Source: Castellaniella defragrans (lineage in GTDB: Bacteria; Pseudomonadota; Gammaproteobacteria; Burkholderiales; Burkholderiaceae_B). Taken from it: 64,000 bases of DNA. This document shows, one piece after another, positions 10,704 to 18,837 of this stretch. Below the pieces are notes generated by a model that saw nothing but the letters and a program-made list of their open reading frames with translations, ran no database searches and was not told the origin of the DNA. The DNA lies in NCBI RefSeq assembly GCF_014203015.1, contig NZ_JACHIB010000018.1, positions 1 to 64,000 of the forward strand, read 5' to 3'. Positions within the stretch are counted from its first letter, which is position 1; each line of letters begins with the position of its first letter. A program made the position numbers and the translations under genes.

Positions 10704-10783
10704 ACTGAGCAAGTAGCTGAGAAAACTGTTCGTGAGACTTTCTCGTAACAGTCATCCTTTCTGCCGCACAGGCAGCATCCCGA
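10697..10783 (+). CRISPR. degenerate two-repeat mini-CRISPR, candidate CreR-like cas-regulating RNA
   Basis: The first pseudo-repeat (10697-10724) matches the array repeat at 20 of 28 positions. Its stem is CTACT/AGTAG around GAGCA instead of CTGCC/GGCAG around GCGCA, which is two compensated base pairs, and it keeps the 8-nt handle CTGAGAAA exactly. The second (10756-10783) has CTGCC-GCACA-GGCAG, one base different from the array stem-loop, while its flanks have decayed. The 31-nt stretch between them would be the guide. The elements kept are those needed for one mature crRNA: handle from repeat 1, Cas6f hairpin from repeat 2. Transcription would be plus strand, towards higB; I cannot place its promoter confidently (a TACAAT at 10664-10669 lacks a good -35). 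The guide can itself fold as an imperfect hairpin, ACTGTT with AACAGT, which is an alternative reading. Confidence 0.8.
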
Positions 10784-10814
10784 ATCCCGGTAAACGGTAT
10801 AAAATGGTGCACAC

Positions 10815-11097
10815 ATGACCATCCAATCCTTCCTCTGCGAGGAAAGCCGGAGTCTGTTCATGACTGGCAGCACCCGCCGCTTCGCCAACATCCAACGGGC
10901 GGCTGAACGCAAGCTGGCACAGTTGGACGCCGCGGCCACATTGGACTTTTTTGCGCAGCCCGCCCGGCAACCGCCTGGAAAGGTTGGCGGGAGATCGATT
11001 GGGGCGCTACAGCATCCGGATCAATGCCCAGTGGCGCATCTGCTTCATCTGGACAGACGAAGGCCCGGCAGAGGTCGAGATCGTGGACTATCACTGA
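10815..11097 (+). pseudogene. higB: HigB-type RelE-family toxin, frameshifted
   Basis: HigB-like mRNA-interferase toxin next to its antitoxin. From the ATG at 10815 the frame gives MTIQSFLCEES...[10 protein letters not shown], a good HigB N-terminus, and then goes out of frame at a T6 run (10947-10952). Removing one T restores [19 protein letters not shown] and the typical end [10 protein letters not shown]...VEIVDYH, with stop at 11095-11097. So it is a one-base indel, not gross decay. It could be a real inactivation, a slippage-controlled gene, or a homopolymer sequencing error. A TATAAA at 10798-10803 may serve as -10. It sits between the two cas operons on the opposite strand. Confidence 0.9.
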
Positions 11098-11149
11098 CGG
11101 AATACCTCGATGGCAAATGACACGTCGACAGGAACAGGAGGACTCCGAC

Positions 11150-11461
11150 ATGATCAAAAACGGCATGCGCCCCGTACATCCCGGCGAGGTCCTGCGCGAG
11201 GACTATCTGATCCCCCTGGGAATGAGCGCCAATGCGCTGGCTCGCCACCTGCTCGTCCCCGCCTCCCGCATCAACGACATCCTGCTCGAACGGCGCGGCA
11301 TCACGGCAGATACCGCGCTGCGCCTGGCCCGTTATTTCGGCGGTGACGCGCAATCCTGGCTGAATCTCCAGGCCTCTTTCGATCTGCGAACCGCGGAACT
11401 GAACCCAGAGTTGCAGACGGCGCTGGCAACGCTCCGCCCCATGGAATCCGTTCCAGCATAA
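11150..11461 (+). CDS. higA: HigA-type antitoxin, XRE/VapI family
   Basis: Helix-turn-helix antitoxin expected to neutralise HigB and autorepress the pair. The 103-aa protein opens with MRPVHPGEVLREDYL, characteristic of HigA/VapI, followed by an HTH (SANALARHL...RINDILLERRGITADTALRLARYFG). The start is the ATG at 11150 with an AGGAGGA ribosome-binding site at 11136-11142; the same frame is open upstream but lacks this signal. The gene is intact while its toxin is frameshifted. It ends 32 nt before the cas2-3 stop and is convergent with it. Confidence 0.92.
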   Translation: MIKNGMRPVHPGEVLREDYLIPLGMSANALARHLLVPASRINDILLERRGITADTALRLARYFGGDAQSWLNLQASFDLRTAELNPELQTALATLRPMESVPA

Positions 11462-11493
11462 GCGGCGACCTGCCGATCCAGCTTCCAGTCCCG

Positions 11494-14400
11494 TCACCCC
11501 TTCACCGCAAACCCCAGCGCCGGATGCCAGAACCAGCCTTGCTCACTGGCGGGCAGCGTAGCGCGCGCATAGCGCTGGGCGAATGCGTCCAGGGACAGGC
11601 CCAGGGCCTCGGCCTGATCCGCCATGCAGCGCGCGAAATCCTCTTCCACACTCCAGCAACCGATCCCCTCGCCCCGAACCGCAGCGTCCGGCACATCCCA
11701 GCGCTGGCTGGCATCGATGCAAACATGAAGTTCCAGAAACCTCCGCTCGCCCTCCTCGACTCGGTACAGGCGGAGCACATCGTCCTCATCGGGCAACCAG
11801 ACCACCTCCACATCGGGCTGGGGCTGATCACGGAACGGCTGCGCCTGCTGCAGGAAAGCGGTCAGCCGCGCATGGTCCCGCAACCAGAAGCTGGTGGCGT
11901 TCAATGCATGCACCCGCTCCGGCGGCAGCATCTGATGCTCCATCCGGACATGTTCGAGATCGACCAGATTACCGGCGGGCAGGCGATCCGATCCGGCGCG
12001 CGCAACGATTCGCGGCCGCGCGTCGATGGGCATGCGCTGATCGCCATCCAGCCAGGGCGCCAGCAGCGCCGTCAGACGGTGCGGCCGCAGGGGATAGTCC
12101 GGACTCTCGAAACCCGGTCGGCAGAAAGCAGGCTGGCCCGGCCTGTCGAAATGCTTCAGATTGCTGTCGCACACCAGCAGATTGGGCTGTGACACGGCCT
12201 TGTCACGGCGATGACGCCACACCCGGCCCGCGAGCTGAATCAGCGACCGCATCGAAGAGGGCTCGACCACGGCCCAGTCATAGTCATGATCGCGCCCGAC
12301 TTCGGTCACGGGGGATCCCAGCACCACGAACAACTGATCCCGGGCCTCCACCGCGTCGATGCGCCGGCGCACGTCGGGCAGGTCGAACACGGCGGCCTCC
12401 TGACGCCGATCCAAGGCGGTATCCAACAAATGTTCGATCCGGGATCTCAGGAACAACGGAAACCGGGCGTGGTAGACGCACAGATGGACGTGCACTCCTG
12501 GAGGCGCCCCGAGGCGGAACAAAGCCAGGGCCACCTCGAACAACGGGTCGATATTCGCCATGCGGATCAGGCCGAAGCTGATCCGCTTGCCACTATGCGG
12601 GTCTTCGGTGCAATGCACGGCATGCAAATCCAAAGCGGCATCCCGCAGGAGGCCGGCAAAGGCGCCCCGACGGCTCGCCTGATCCAGCTTGCCCAATTCC
12701 CCAGGTAACGGCAGCAGGCGGACCATGCGACGTACCGCCTGCTCTCCCAGCCGCCGGGCACGGTCCGCAGCAAAAGTCTGGTGCGCCTGACCGAATCGTT
12801 CCGTATCCGGACAGTCCGCGTGGGTCTGCGCGAATTCATCGATCCAGAGGCAACACACGGAGGGCGCTTCCGACGGCCGGGCACCGCGATTGCGCTGGAA
12901 CCAGCGGCGGCCCTCCAGGTAAGCCATAAACAAGCCCTGGATCAGTGCGGGCGGCAAGGTCGCCGAGGACACCAGGACACGCGCACCCAGCAAGCCCGCC
13001 CAGTGCACGAGACGAGCCAGCGCCGGCAGGTCGGACAGATCGAAGTCGTCCGGCTCATCCAGCACCAGGTCTCCCGTCATCAAACGCAGCATGGGCACGA
13101 TCTGGCGGCCACCCCGCAAACCCTCCGTGGCCGGTGTCAGATGATCGACGGTGCAAACCAGCAGGGGCGCCGCCAGAAAGCGCCGGACCCCGGCATCCTT
13201 TCCCAGATGATCCAGCACCGGATGGCGGTCATCGCCGTCGTAGACGACATGGGTGGTCTCGTCCAGCAAGGATTGCCGGGAGGCGGAACCGCTGTCTTCG
13301 GCAAGCTGCGCGTAATACTCGAACAGCTCGCGGCTGGCCGCGCCCCCGACCCGGATGGCCAGTTCGTCATCCGGCAGGCCCAGGTCTTTCTGAAATACCC
13401 GGCCCGTCTGCAAGGTCAGGGTGCGCAGGCCGACGGCGAATGCGCAGCGCAGACCCAGCACGGGATCGGCCAGCGCATTCATGATCCGGGCGTTTCCCAG
13501 TGTCTTGCCGCAGCCGGTCGATGCCATGTTGACGATGAATGCACCCTGATCCGCCGCGCGCGAACGCACCCCGGCGGCGAGATCAGCCGCCTTGTCCTGC
13601 CAGCGGAACGCAGGATTCAGGCTGCGTTTTTTCAGCCCCTGGTGCCCGGCCAAATGGCGCAGATCCCGCGTCAGGACCGGCAGTGAATGCACGATCCGGC
13701 CCGCATGCAACTCGACGCCCAGCAGATGCTCGTCCAGCGGCTGCAACAATGCGCCGGTCTTGCGCCGGGTATTGGCGAACAAGGGAAAATCCTTCTCTCC
13801 CGTGGTTCGATCCTCTTCCGCTTCCAGGCTGGAATAGTGATGATCCCCCAGCATCAAGGCCAGGCGCGATACATGCATGATGTAGGGATCGCCCAGGCAG
13901 TCCTCGATCCCCGGCAAATCCCCCAGCAGATCCCGGGCGATGCGCGCGGCCCGCTTGCGCCATTTCAAGGTTCGCACCGGCAAGCCGTGGAGAAATTTCC
14001 AATAGGGTTCGATCTTCCTTTTGGATATTGCCGGCTGCTCGCCCCAAGGCTCGTTCCAGTCCGCGTCGATCTGGCTCAAGACGGCATCCAGGGTCCGGCC
14101 ATTCACCCCTCGAGGTGATCGGCCATGCCATAAACGGGTCGACTCGAGGGACTCGCTTGCGCTGTACGGCAGGGCGGGCAGGCGGTGGTGCGTCAGCACC
14201 AGCCAGGCCACCGCCCGAGCCAGGGGAGGCAGACCCTTGTCCGATGAAGCGAACGGCTTGTTGTCGCGCGCAGCCGCATCCAGGCCGTCACGCAACAGGC
14301 GGCCTTTCCTATGATCCAGCCAGGGAGCCTCGAAACGCTCTCCGTCGACGTTTTCCCCGCCCCCATCGATCAAGCGCCGCAGCCACCCTGCGTCATCATC

Positions 14401-14889
14401 CTGGCCGACAAATGCCTGGAACAGGCGCACGGAGACCCACTCATGGCGATAGCGGTTCCTTTCCTGGGGTGCTTTGTGCTGCAAACGCTCTTGAAAGGAC
14501 TGGGTCGCCTTGCCCAGGTCATGCAATAGCGCGGCCAGGGCGGCAATTCTGCGGATCGTCCGCAGGCTGTGCCAATCATTCTCGTCGTCGCGCCGCAGGA
14601 CGTCGCTTGCGGTCGTGTTCGTCGGCACGGCGCCTTCGGCGTTGAACTGCCGGGCATCGCCGACGATCCACAGCAGTTCGCTATGATCCCGGCCCCGGAT
14701 CCAGTGACAGGCCACGGCCGTGTTCTTGCGCGCCGTCTGGCGCAGCAGCTTCCTCAGGGTATCCAGACCTGCCCGGGTCATCGCGGTCTGCCAGGTCCGA
14801 TCGCCCCGCCGCTCGGCAAATTGATCCAGGATCCGGCGTGTTTCCGTCAAAGCCCGCTTGCTGCATTGGGAAACCAGCAGGACATTCAT
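11494..14889 (-). CDS. cas3f: Cas2-3 fusion nuclease-helicase (type I-F Cas3)
   Basis: Degrades DNA licensed by the Csy complex and acts with Cas1 in spacer acquisition. At 1131 aa it has the I-F architecture: an N-terminal Cas2-like domain (about 1-95, opening MNVLLVSQCSKRALTETRRILDQ), an HD nuclease domain (LLHDLGKA, His-Asp at 123-124), and an SF2 helicase with Walker A STGCGKT (about 457-463) and a Walker B-type LDEPDD near 610. A C-terminal domain follows. The start overlaps the cas1 stop by 4 nt. It is separated from the cas8f operon by higBA on the other strand, so cas1-cas2-3 and the Csy genes are two transcripts here. Confidence 0.96.
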   Translation of the reverse strand: MNVLLVSQCSKRALTETRRILDQFAERRGDRTWQTAMTRAGLDTLRKLLRQTARKNTAVACHWIRGRDHSELLWIVGDARQFNAEGAVPTNTTASDVLRRDDENDWHSLRTIRRIAALAALLHDLGKATQSFQERLQHKAPQERNRYRHEWVSVRLFQAFVGQDDDAGWLRRLIDGGGENVDGERFEAPWLDHRKGRLLRDGLDAAARDNKPFASSDKGLPPLARAVAWLVLTHHRLPALPYSASESLESTRLWHGRSPRGVNGRTLDAVLSQIDADWNEPWGEQPAISKRKIEPYWKFLHGLPVRTLKWRKRAARIARDLLGDLPGIEDCLGDPYIMHVSRLALMLGDHHYSSLEAEEDRTTGEKDFPLFANTRRKTGALLQPLDEHLLGVELHAGRIVHSLPVLTRDLRHLAGHQGLKKRSLNPAFRWQDKAADLAAGVRSRAADQGAFIVNMASTGCGKTLGNARIMNALADPVLGLRCAFAVGLRTLTLQTGRVFQKDLGLPDDELAIRVGGAASRELFEYYAQLAEDSGSASRQSLLDETTHVVYDGDDRHPVLDHLGKDAGVRRFLAAPLLVCTVDHLTPATEGLRGGRQIVPMLRLMTGDLVLDEPDDFDLSDLPALARLVHWAGLLGARVLVSSATLPPALIQGLFMAYLEGRRWFQRNRGARPSEAPSVCCLWIDEFAQTHADCPDTERFGQAHQTFAADRARRLGEQAVRRMVRLLPLPGELGKLDQASRRGAFAGLLRDAALDLHAVHCTEDPHSGKRISFGLIRMANIDPLFEVALALFRLGAPPGVHVHLCVYHARFPLFLRSRIEHLLDTALDRRQEAAVFDLPDVRRRIDAVEARDQLFVVLGSPVTEVGRDHDYDWAVVEPSSMRSLIQLAGRVWRHRRDKAVSQPNLLVCDSNLKHFDRPGQPAFCRPGFESPDYPLRPHRLTALLAPWLDGDQRMPIDARPRIVARAGSDRLPAGNLVDLEHVRMEHQMLPPERVHALNATSFWLRDHARLTAFLQQAQPFRDQPQPDVEVVWLPDEDDVLRLYRVEEGERRFLELHVCIDASQRWDVPDAAVRGEGIGCWSVEEDFARCMADQAEALGLSLDAFAQRYARATLPASEQGWFWHPALGFAVKG

Positions 14890-15893
14890 GCCTTGCCTTC
14901 ACGGCCCGAAGCGACTGGAGCAGCCTGGCGGGCGGCCGTCATGGCGATGTCCTTGACCGCATCGATCATGAAATCCAGGGACTCGCCGCGCGTCAGCGCC
15001 TCGATGCAGTTGCGGCGGAACTGCTGCTCATCATCGCCCCGCATGGCGGACAGGAAAGCCTGTGGCAGGATGCAGGCGTCCTTCACCAGATCCGCCACGT
15101 CGAACACCAGCCCACCGCGCCGTGTCTTGCCGTGCAGGACCGCCAGACCATGCGGCAAGCCCAGCACCCAGCATGCCGTGGCACCCAGCCCATAGGCAAG
15201 ATAATTGCCATGATCCAGGAAACGGTTGGCGGGATCGACGCCGGACCCGCGTTTGGCGCGCGTAAAATCCTCGCCATAGCCAACCGCATCGACGGCCAGC
15301 TTGAACAGCGCCTTGGTCAGTCTGGCTTCCTCGGTCAGCAGATCGACTGTTTCACCGGCCTGATCCACACGCCGCGCGCTCTGCGCCAGCAAGCCGTCCA
15401 GCCGCTCGACATTCACATTGAAGCCGGACTCCCGCAAACCCGCCTGGCGCCACTCTGCGCCCAGACGTCGGATGCGGGCCTGCTGCAGAGCCTTGGCGGC
15501 GACCAGCCGACGGGCATCATCGAACCAGAATTCCACCCATGCCTGCAGGTATTCCGTCGGCCGGTATTCACTTTGCGGACTGAGCCAGGCGACCTCGACG
15601 TCGACTTCGTTGGCGGAGAACAAAGGCGTCCCGCCGCCTCCGCAGAAGCCCACCAGCACGCCGGCCTTGGCCAGTTCCCGCATCGCGGCCTGGGTGATGG
15701 AAGTCCCTGTTCCCAGCAAAATGCTGGTGGTGTTGGCGATCGGTATGTTCCAGTACAGGGAACGCTTGCCCGCGTCCGTCACATACTCGACGCGGCCTCC
15801 GTTGACCAGCACCCGGCAATGCTCCAGGCAGTAGATATTGGCCCGCTTGGAGTGCAGGATCGTCTTGAGGTCGGAAGCCGCGATATCATCCAT
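14886..15893 (-). CDS. cas1: Cas1 integrase (type I-F)
   Basis: Integrates new spacers as a complex with Cas2-3. I chose the ATG at 15893 (MDDIAASDLKTILHSKRANIYCLEH, 335 aa), which matches the usual I-F Cas1 beginning and has AAAAGGATTC directly upstream; an earlier in-frame start would add about 30 unrelated residues. Metal-binding residues are visible: Glu in LTEEARLTKALFK, His in VLHGKTRRGG and the Asp pair in FDVADLVKDA. It is the first gene of the cas1-cas2-3 unit. The next gene upstream, an OPT transporter 114 nt away, reads in the same direction. Confidence 0.96.
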   Translation of the reverse strand: MDDIAASDLKTILHSKRANIYCLEHCRVLVNGGRVEYVTDAGKRSLYWNIPIANTTSILLGTGTSITQAAMRELAKAGVLVGFCGGGGTPLFSANEVDVEVAWLSPQSEYRPTEYLQAWVEFWFDDARRLVAAKALQQARIRRLGAEWRQAGLRESGFNVNVERLDGLLAQSARRVDQAGETVDLLTEEARLTKALFKLAVDAVGYGEDFTRAKRGSGVDPANRFLDHGNYLAYGLGATACWVLGLPHGLAVLHGKTRRGGLVFDVADLVKDACILPQAFLSAMRGDDEQQFRRNCIEALTRGESLDFMIDAVKDIAMTAARQAAPVASGREGKA

Positions 15894-16007
15894 GAATCCT
15901 TTTGTAACACAAAGGACGAGGGCCGCGTAGAAAACTCTGAGGGCCAGGCCATCCTGCAAGCGTCCGCGCAGCCTGCAGGCCAACGCGGCGTCCCTCCCTC
16001 CGACGCC

Positions 16008-18050
16008 TCACCCCCTCCCAACCGCCCCCGCCGCCCCCAGCACGCGCCGCACGAACACGACACACATGAGGACGAAAGCCAGCAGCCCGATGAGGGTGGC
16101 GATCGGCGCGAACCCGGGACCCGCCACGGCCAGTGGCGCATCGCCGCCGCCGGAGGCCATGGAACCGACGATCACGATGGCCAGCACCACGCCCACCAGG
16201 CTCTCGCCCACGATCAGCCCCGAGGCGAACAACGTCCCCGTGCGTTCGCTTGCCTGCTCGCAGCGGGCGCGGTCCGCACCGGCCTGCAGCGCCTGGGCGC
16301 GGACGCGGCCCCGCACGAACCACGAGATCAGGGCGCCGACGAACAGCGCCGTGGCCACCGTGGGCGGCAGGTAGACGCCCATGGCCACCGCCAGCGGCGG
16401 TACGCGAAACCGGCTGAACCGGCCGAGAATCCAGTCGAAGACGATCAGCGCGGCCCCCACCAGCACGCCGATGCGGATGTACGTCCAGTCGAGCGTATGG
16501 CTGAACAGGCCCTGCGCAATGGTGATCATGAGCGATGCCTGCGGCGCGGCCAGGGCCTGCGCGGGATCCATGCCCTCGCGCGGCAGGCTGCCGATGAAGC
16601 CGTACGCCTCGTAAAGCAGCCCCAGCACCGGCGGGATCGTCACCGCGCCGATCACGCAGCCGATGATCAGCGCCGCCTGCTGGCGCCACGGAGTCGCGTG
16701 CACCAGCCAGCCCGTCTTCAGGTCCTGCAGGTTGTCGTTGGAAATCGCCGCCACGGCCACGACGACCGAGGTGCAGAACAGCGCGAGCGCCGTCATGAAC
16801 CGTACGGATTCCGGCCTGCCCAGCAGGTCCTGCGCCTGGCCGATGCCGATGAAGATCATGGACGAGGCCAGGATGGCGATCACGGCGATGCCGGAGATCG
16901 GGCTGGCCGACGACCCGACGAGGCCTGCCATGTAGCCGCAGGCGGCCGCCACCAGGAAGCCGAAGACGAAGGCGAGCACGACACCGGCCACGACCAGGGT
17001 CCAGGCGGCCAGCGTGGGCAGGCCCGAGTCCGCCACGAAGGACTGGAAGGTCGCGCCCAGCAGCAGGATCATGAGCAGCGTCAGCTTCAGCAGCAGCCTG
17101 GGCGGCAGGTCGGCGTCGGTGCGGTCCAGCCCCGACTCGCCCGGCCCTTGCTTGAACACCGACAGGGAAATCCGCATGCCCTCGACCATCGGCCGGATCA
17201 GCGTCAACAGCGTCCAGACGGCCGCCACGGCGATCATGCCTGCACCGATCAGGCGCACCTTGGAGACCCAGACGCCGGTGGCAAAACTGGCCAGGCTGGC
17301 GCCCTCGGGCACGGACGAAAGCCACGTCAGCCAGGGAACGGCCACGCCCCAGGCCAGCACCACGCCCAGCAGCATCGCCACGCCGCCGACGATGCCGACG
17401 AGATAGCCCGCCCCGACCAGCGCGAAGGACAGGCCCAGGGGCAACTGGAACACGGCGCGCCCGATGCTGAACCAATGGCTCACGCTGTCGCCAGCCACGC
17501 GCAGGCCGCTCGTCAGCAGGCTGAAGCCGCCCGCCAGCACTCCGCCCAGCATGATCTCGCGCAAGCCGCCGGCCGGCCGGGTTTCGCTGCCATCCTCACC
17601 GCCCGGCTTCTGCCCGACTTTCAGGATCTCGGCCGCGGCCACGCCTTCCGGATACGGCAGTTCGCTGTTGACCACCAGCGCGCGCCGCAGCGGCACGGTG
17701 AACACCACGCCCAGAATCCCGCCGCAGGCGCAGATCATGGCGGTCTGCAGCAAGGGGAACCCCGTCCAGTATCCCATCATCAGCAGCGCCGGCAGCACGA
17801 AAATGACGGCGGACAAGGTGCCCGCCGCGGACGCCTGCGTCTGGACGATGTTGTTCTCCAGGATATTGGAGTCCCGGAACGCCCGCAGGACCGCCATGGA
17901 AATCACCGCCGCCGGGATCGAGGACGCGAAGGTCAGGCCCACTTTCAGGCCCAGGTAGACGTTGGAGGCGGTGAACACCAGGGTGATCAAGGCGCCCAGG
18001 ATCACCCCCCGCAGGGTGAGTTCCTTCAGCGATGCGTGCGACTTGGGCAT
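16008..18050 (-). CDS. OPT-family oligopeptide transporter
   Basis: Integral inner-membrane transporter of the OPT superfamily (peptides or metal-chelate complexes; substrate unknown here). The 680-aa start at 18050 gives MPKSHASLKELTLRGVILGA, the usual beginning of the bacterial family; an ATG at 18083 is an alternative. Many hydrophobic segments span the protein, with the conserved NVYLGLKVGLTFASSIPAAV early and repeated Gly/Pro-rich helices throughout. It lies between the cas genes and the HicAB module and has no obvious link to either. Confidence 0.88.
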   Translation of the reverse strand: MPKSHASLKELTLRGVILGALITLVFTASNVYLGLKVGLTFASSIPAAVISMAVLRAFRDSNILENNIVQTQASAAGTLSAVIFVLPALLMMGYWTGFPLLQTAMICACGGILGVVFTVPLRRALVVNSELPYPEGVAAAEILKVGQKPGGEDGSETRPAGGLREIMLGGVLAGGFSLLTSGLRVAGDSVSHWFSIGRAVFQLPLGLSFALVGAGYLVGIVGGVAMLLGVVLAWGVAVPWLTWLSSVPEGASLASFATGVWVSKVRLIGAGMIAVAAVWTLLTLIRPMVEGMRISLSVFKQGPGESGLDRTDADLPPRLLLKLTLLMILLLGATFQSFVADSGLPTLAAWTLVVAGVVLAFVFGFLVAAACGYMAGLVGSSASPISGIAVIAILASSMIFIGIGQAQDLLGRPESVRFMTALALFCTSVVVAVAAISNDNLQDLKTGWLVHATPWRQQAALIIGCVIGAVTIPPVLGLLYEAYGFIGSLPREGMDPAQALAAPQASLMITIAQGLFSHTLDWTYIRIGVLVGAALIVFDWILGRFSRFRVPPLAVAMGVYLPPTVATALFVGALISWFVRGRVRAQALQAGADRARCEQASERTGTLFASGLIVGESLVGVVLAIVIVGSMASGGGDAPLAVAGPGFAPIATLIGLLAFVLMCVVFVRRVLGAAGAVGRG

Positions 18051-18184
18051 GATGGTGTGCGATCCTCGGGGGAAAACAGTCATCCGCGCATTGTATCCAC
18101 CCGCAGCAACCCGCTGTGAAACAGCCCTTTCAAACCGCCACCCGATCTTTGTTGAATACCGGCTTTCTCCAGTGCCTATCATCA

Positions 18185-18219
18185 TTGTGTATTCTTGTGT
18201 GTTGTGTATAATTACACAA
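18185..18219 (+). promoter_or_regulatory. hicAB promoter with palindromic operator
   Basis: TTGTGT (18185-18190) and TATAAT (18207-18212) form a sigma-70-type promoter with a 16-bp spacer. The 18-bp palindrome TTGTGT-ATAATT-ACACAA (18202-18219) covers the -10 and ends at the base before the hicA ATG. HicB antitoxins are known autorepressors that bind such inverted repeats. The expected start site leaves a 5' leader of zero to a few bases. Confidence 0.75.
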
Positions 18220-18402
18220 ATGAACAGCACAGACCTTATCAAGCAACTGAAGGCCGACGGCTGGTATCTGGTGCATACCGTTGGGTCGCATCACCAGTTC
18301 AAGCATCCGACCAAGCCCGGCAAGGTCACGGTGCCCCACCCTAAGAAGGAACTGCCCCTACCGACACAACGCAGCATCCTCAAACAGGCCGGTCTCCGAT
18401 AA
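18220..18402 (+). CDS. hicA: HicA mRNA interferase toxin
   Basis: Small dsRBD-like toxin (60 aa) that cleaves mRNA in the family. It contains the conserved LIKQLKADGWYLVHTVGSHHQFKHP with catalytic His of the GSHHQF motif, then KVTVPHPKKELP and RSILKQAG. The start ATG at 18220 abuts the operator palindrome, with no room for a ribosome-binding site, so translation may be leaderless. HicB follows after 24 nt. It appears intact. Confidence 0.94.
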   Translation: MNSTDLIKQLKADGWYLVHTVGSHHQFKHPTKPGKVTVPHPKKELPLPTQRSILKQAGLR

Positions 18403-18426
18403 ACGACCCGGCCAGGAGAAACCCCC

Positions 18427-18816
18427 ATGCTCTATCCGATCCACGTGCACAAGGACCGCGACAGTGCCTACGGCGCGTCCTTCCCCGACTTCCCCGGCTG
18501 CTTTGCCGGCGCCGACGAATTGCAGGATCTGCCCCGCGCCGCCCAGGAAGCCGTCGAGGCGCACTTCCATGGCGAAACCGAAGCGATCCCCGGGCCCAGC
18601 GCACCCGAAGCCTGGAAAGGTCACGAGGACTTCGAGGGCGGCTTTTGGATGATGGTGGATATCGACCTGTCCAAGGTCAACACCAAGGCCGTTCGCCTGA
18701 ACATCAGCCTGCCGGAAAACCTGGTGCATCGCATCGATGCCATGGCCAAGGCCCAGCACTTATCGCGCTCCGCCTTCCTGGCAAAAGCAGCCGAGCGAGA
18801 AATGGCGGAAACTTGA
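18427..18816 (+). CDS. hicB: HicB antitoxin
   Basis: The 129-aa antitoxin has an N-terminal partial RNase-H-like fold (MLYPIHVHKDRDSAYGASFPDFPGCF) that masks HicA, and a C-terminal ribbon-helix-helix DNA-binding segment (AVRLNISLPENLVHRIDAMAK...LSRSAFLAKAA). An AGGAGAAA sequence precedes the ATG. It should neutralise HicA and repress from the palindrome at 18202-18219. The pair sits between the OPT gene and the vestigial CRISPR array. Confidence 0.94.
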   Translation: MLYPIHVHKDRDSAYGASFPDFPGCFAGADELQDLPRAAQEAVEAHFHGETEAIPGPSAPEAWKGHEDFEGGFWMMVDIDLSKVNTKAVRLNISLPENLVHRIDAMAKAQHLSRSAFLAKAAEREMAET

Positions 18817-18837
18817 AGTGAGGGCCCGAGTCCGGCA

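Noticed and set aside
10725-10752. Reading of the guide region as a simple hairpin (ACTGTT...AACAGT) such as a terminator or HigA operator
   Set aside because: The fold is imperfect and has no T-run, and it does not explain the handle, the covarying stem, the Cas6f hairpin or the PAM-adjacent promoter match. It remains an alternative and is noted as such.
15940-15957. Resemblance between the mini-array spacer (minus strand of 18929-18960) and sequence upstream of cas1, sharing GCCAGGCC and TCC
   Set aside because: About 12 of 15 bases agree, but two of the first three guide bases mismatch and no CC PAM precedes the site, so it does not meet the standard of the csy promoter match.
16150-16260. 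Possible unusual cas-associated role for the OPT transporter because it borders cas1
   Set aside because: It is a normal OPT-family gene with no nuclease or nucleic-acid-binding features; adjacency alone is not evidence.
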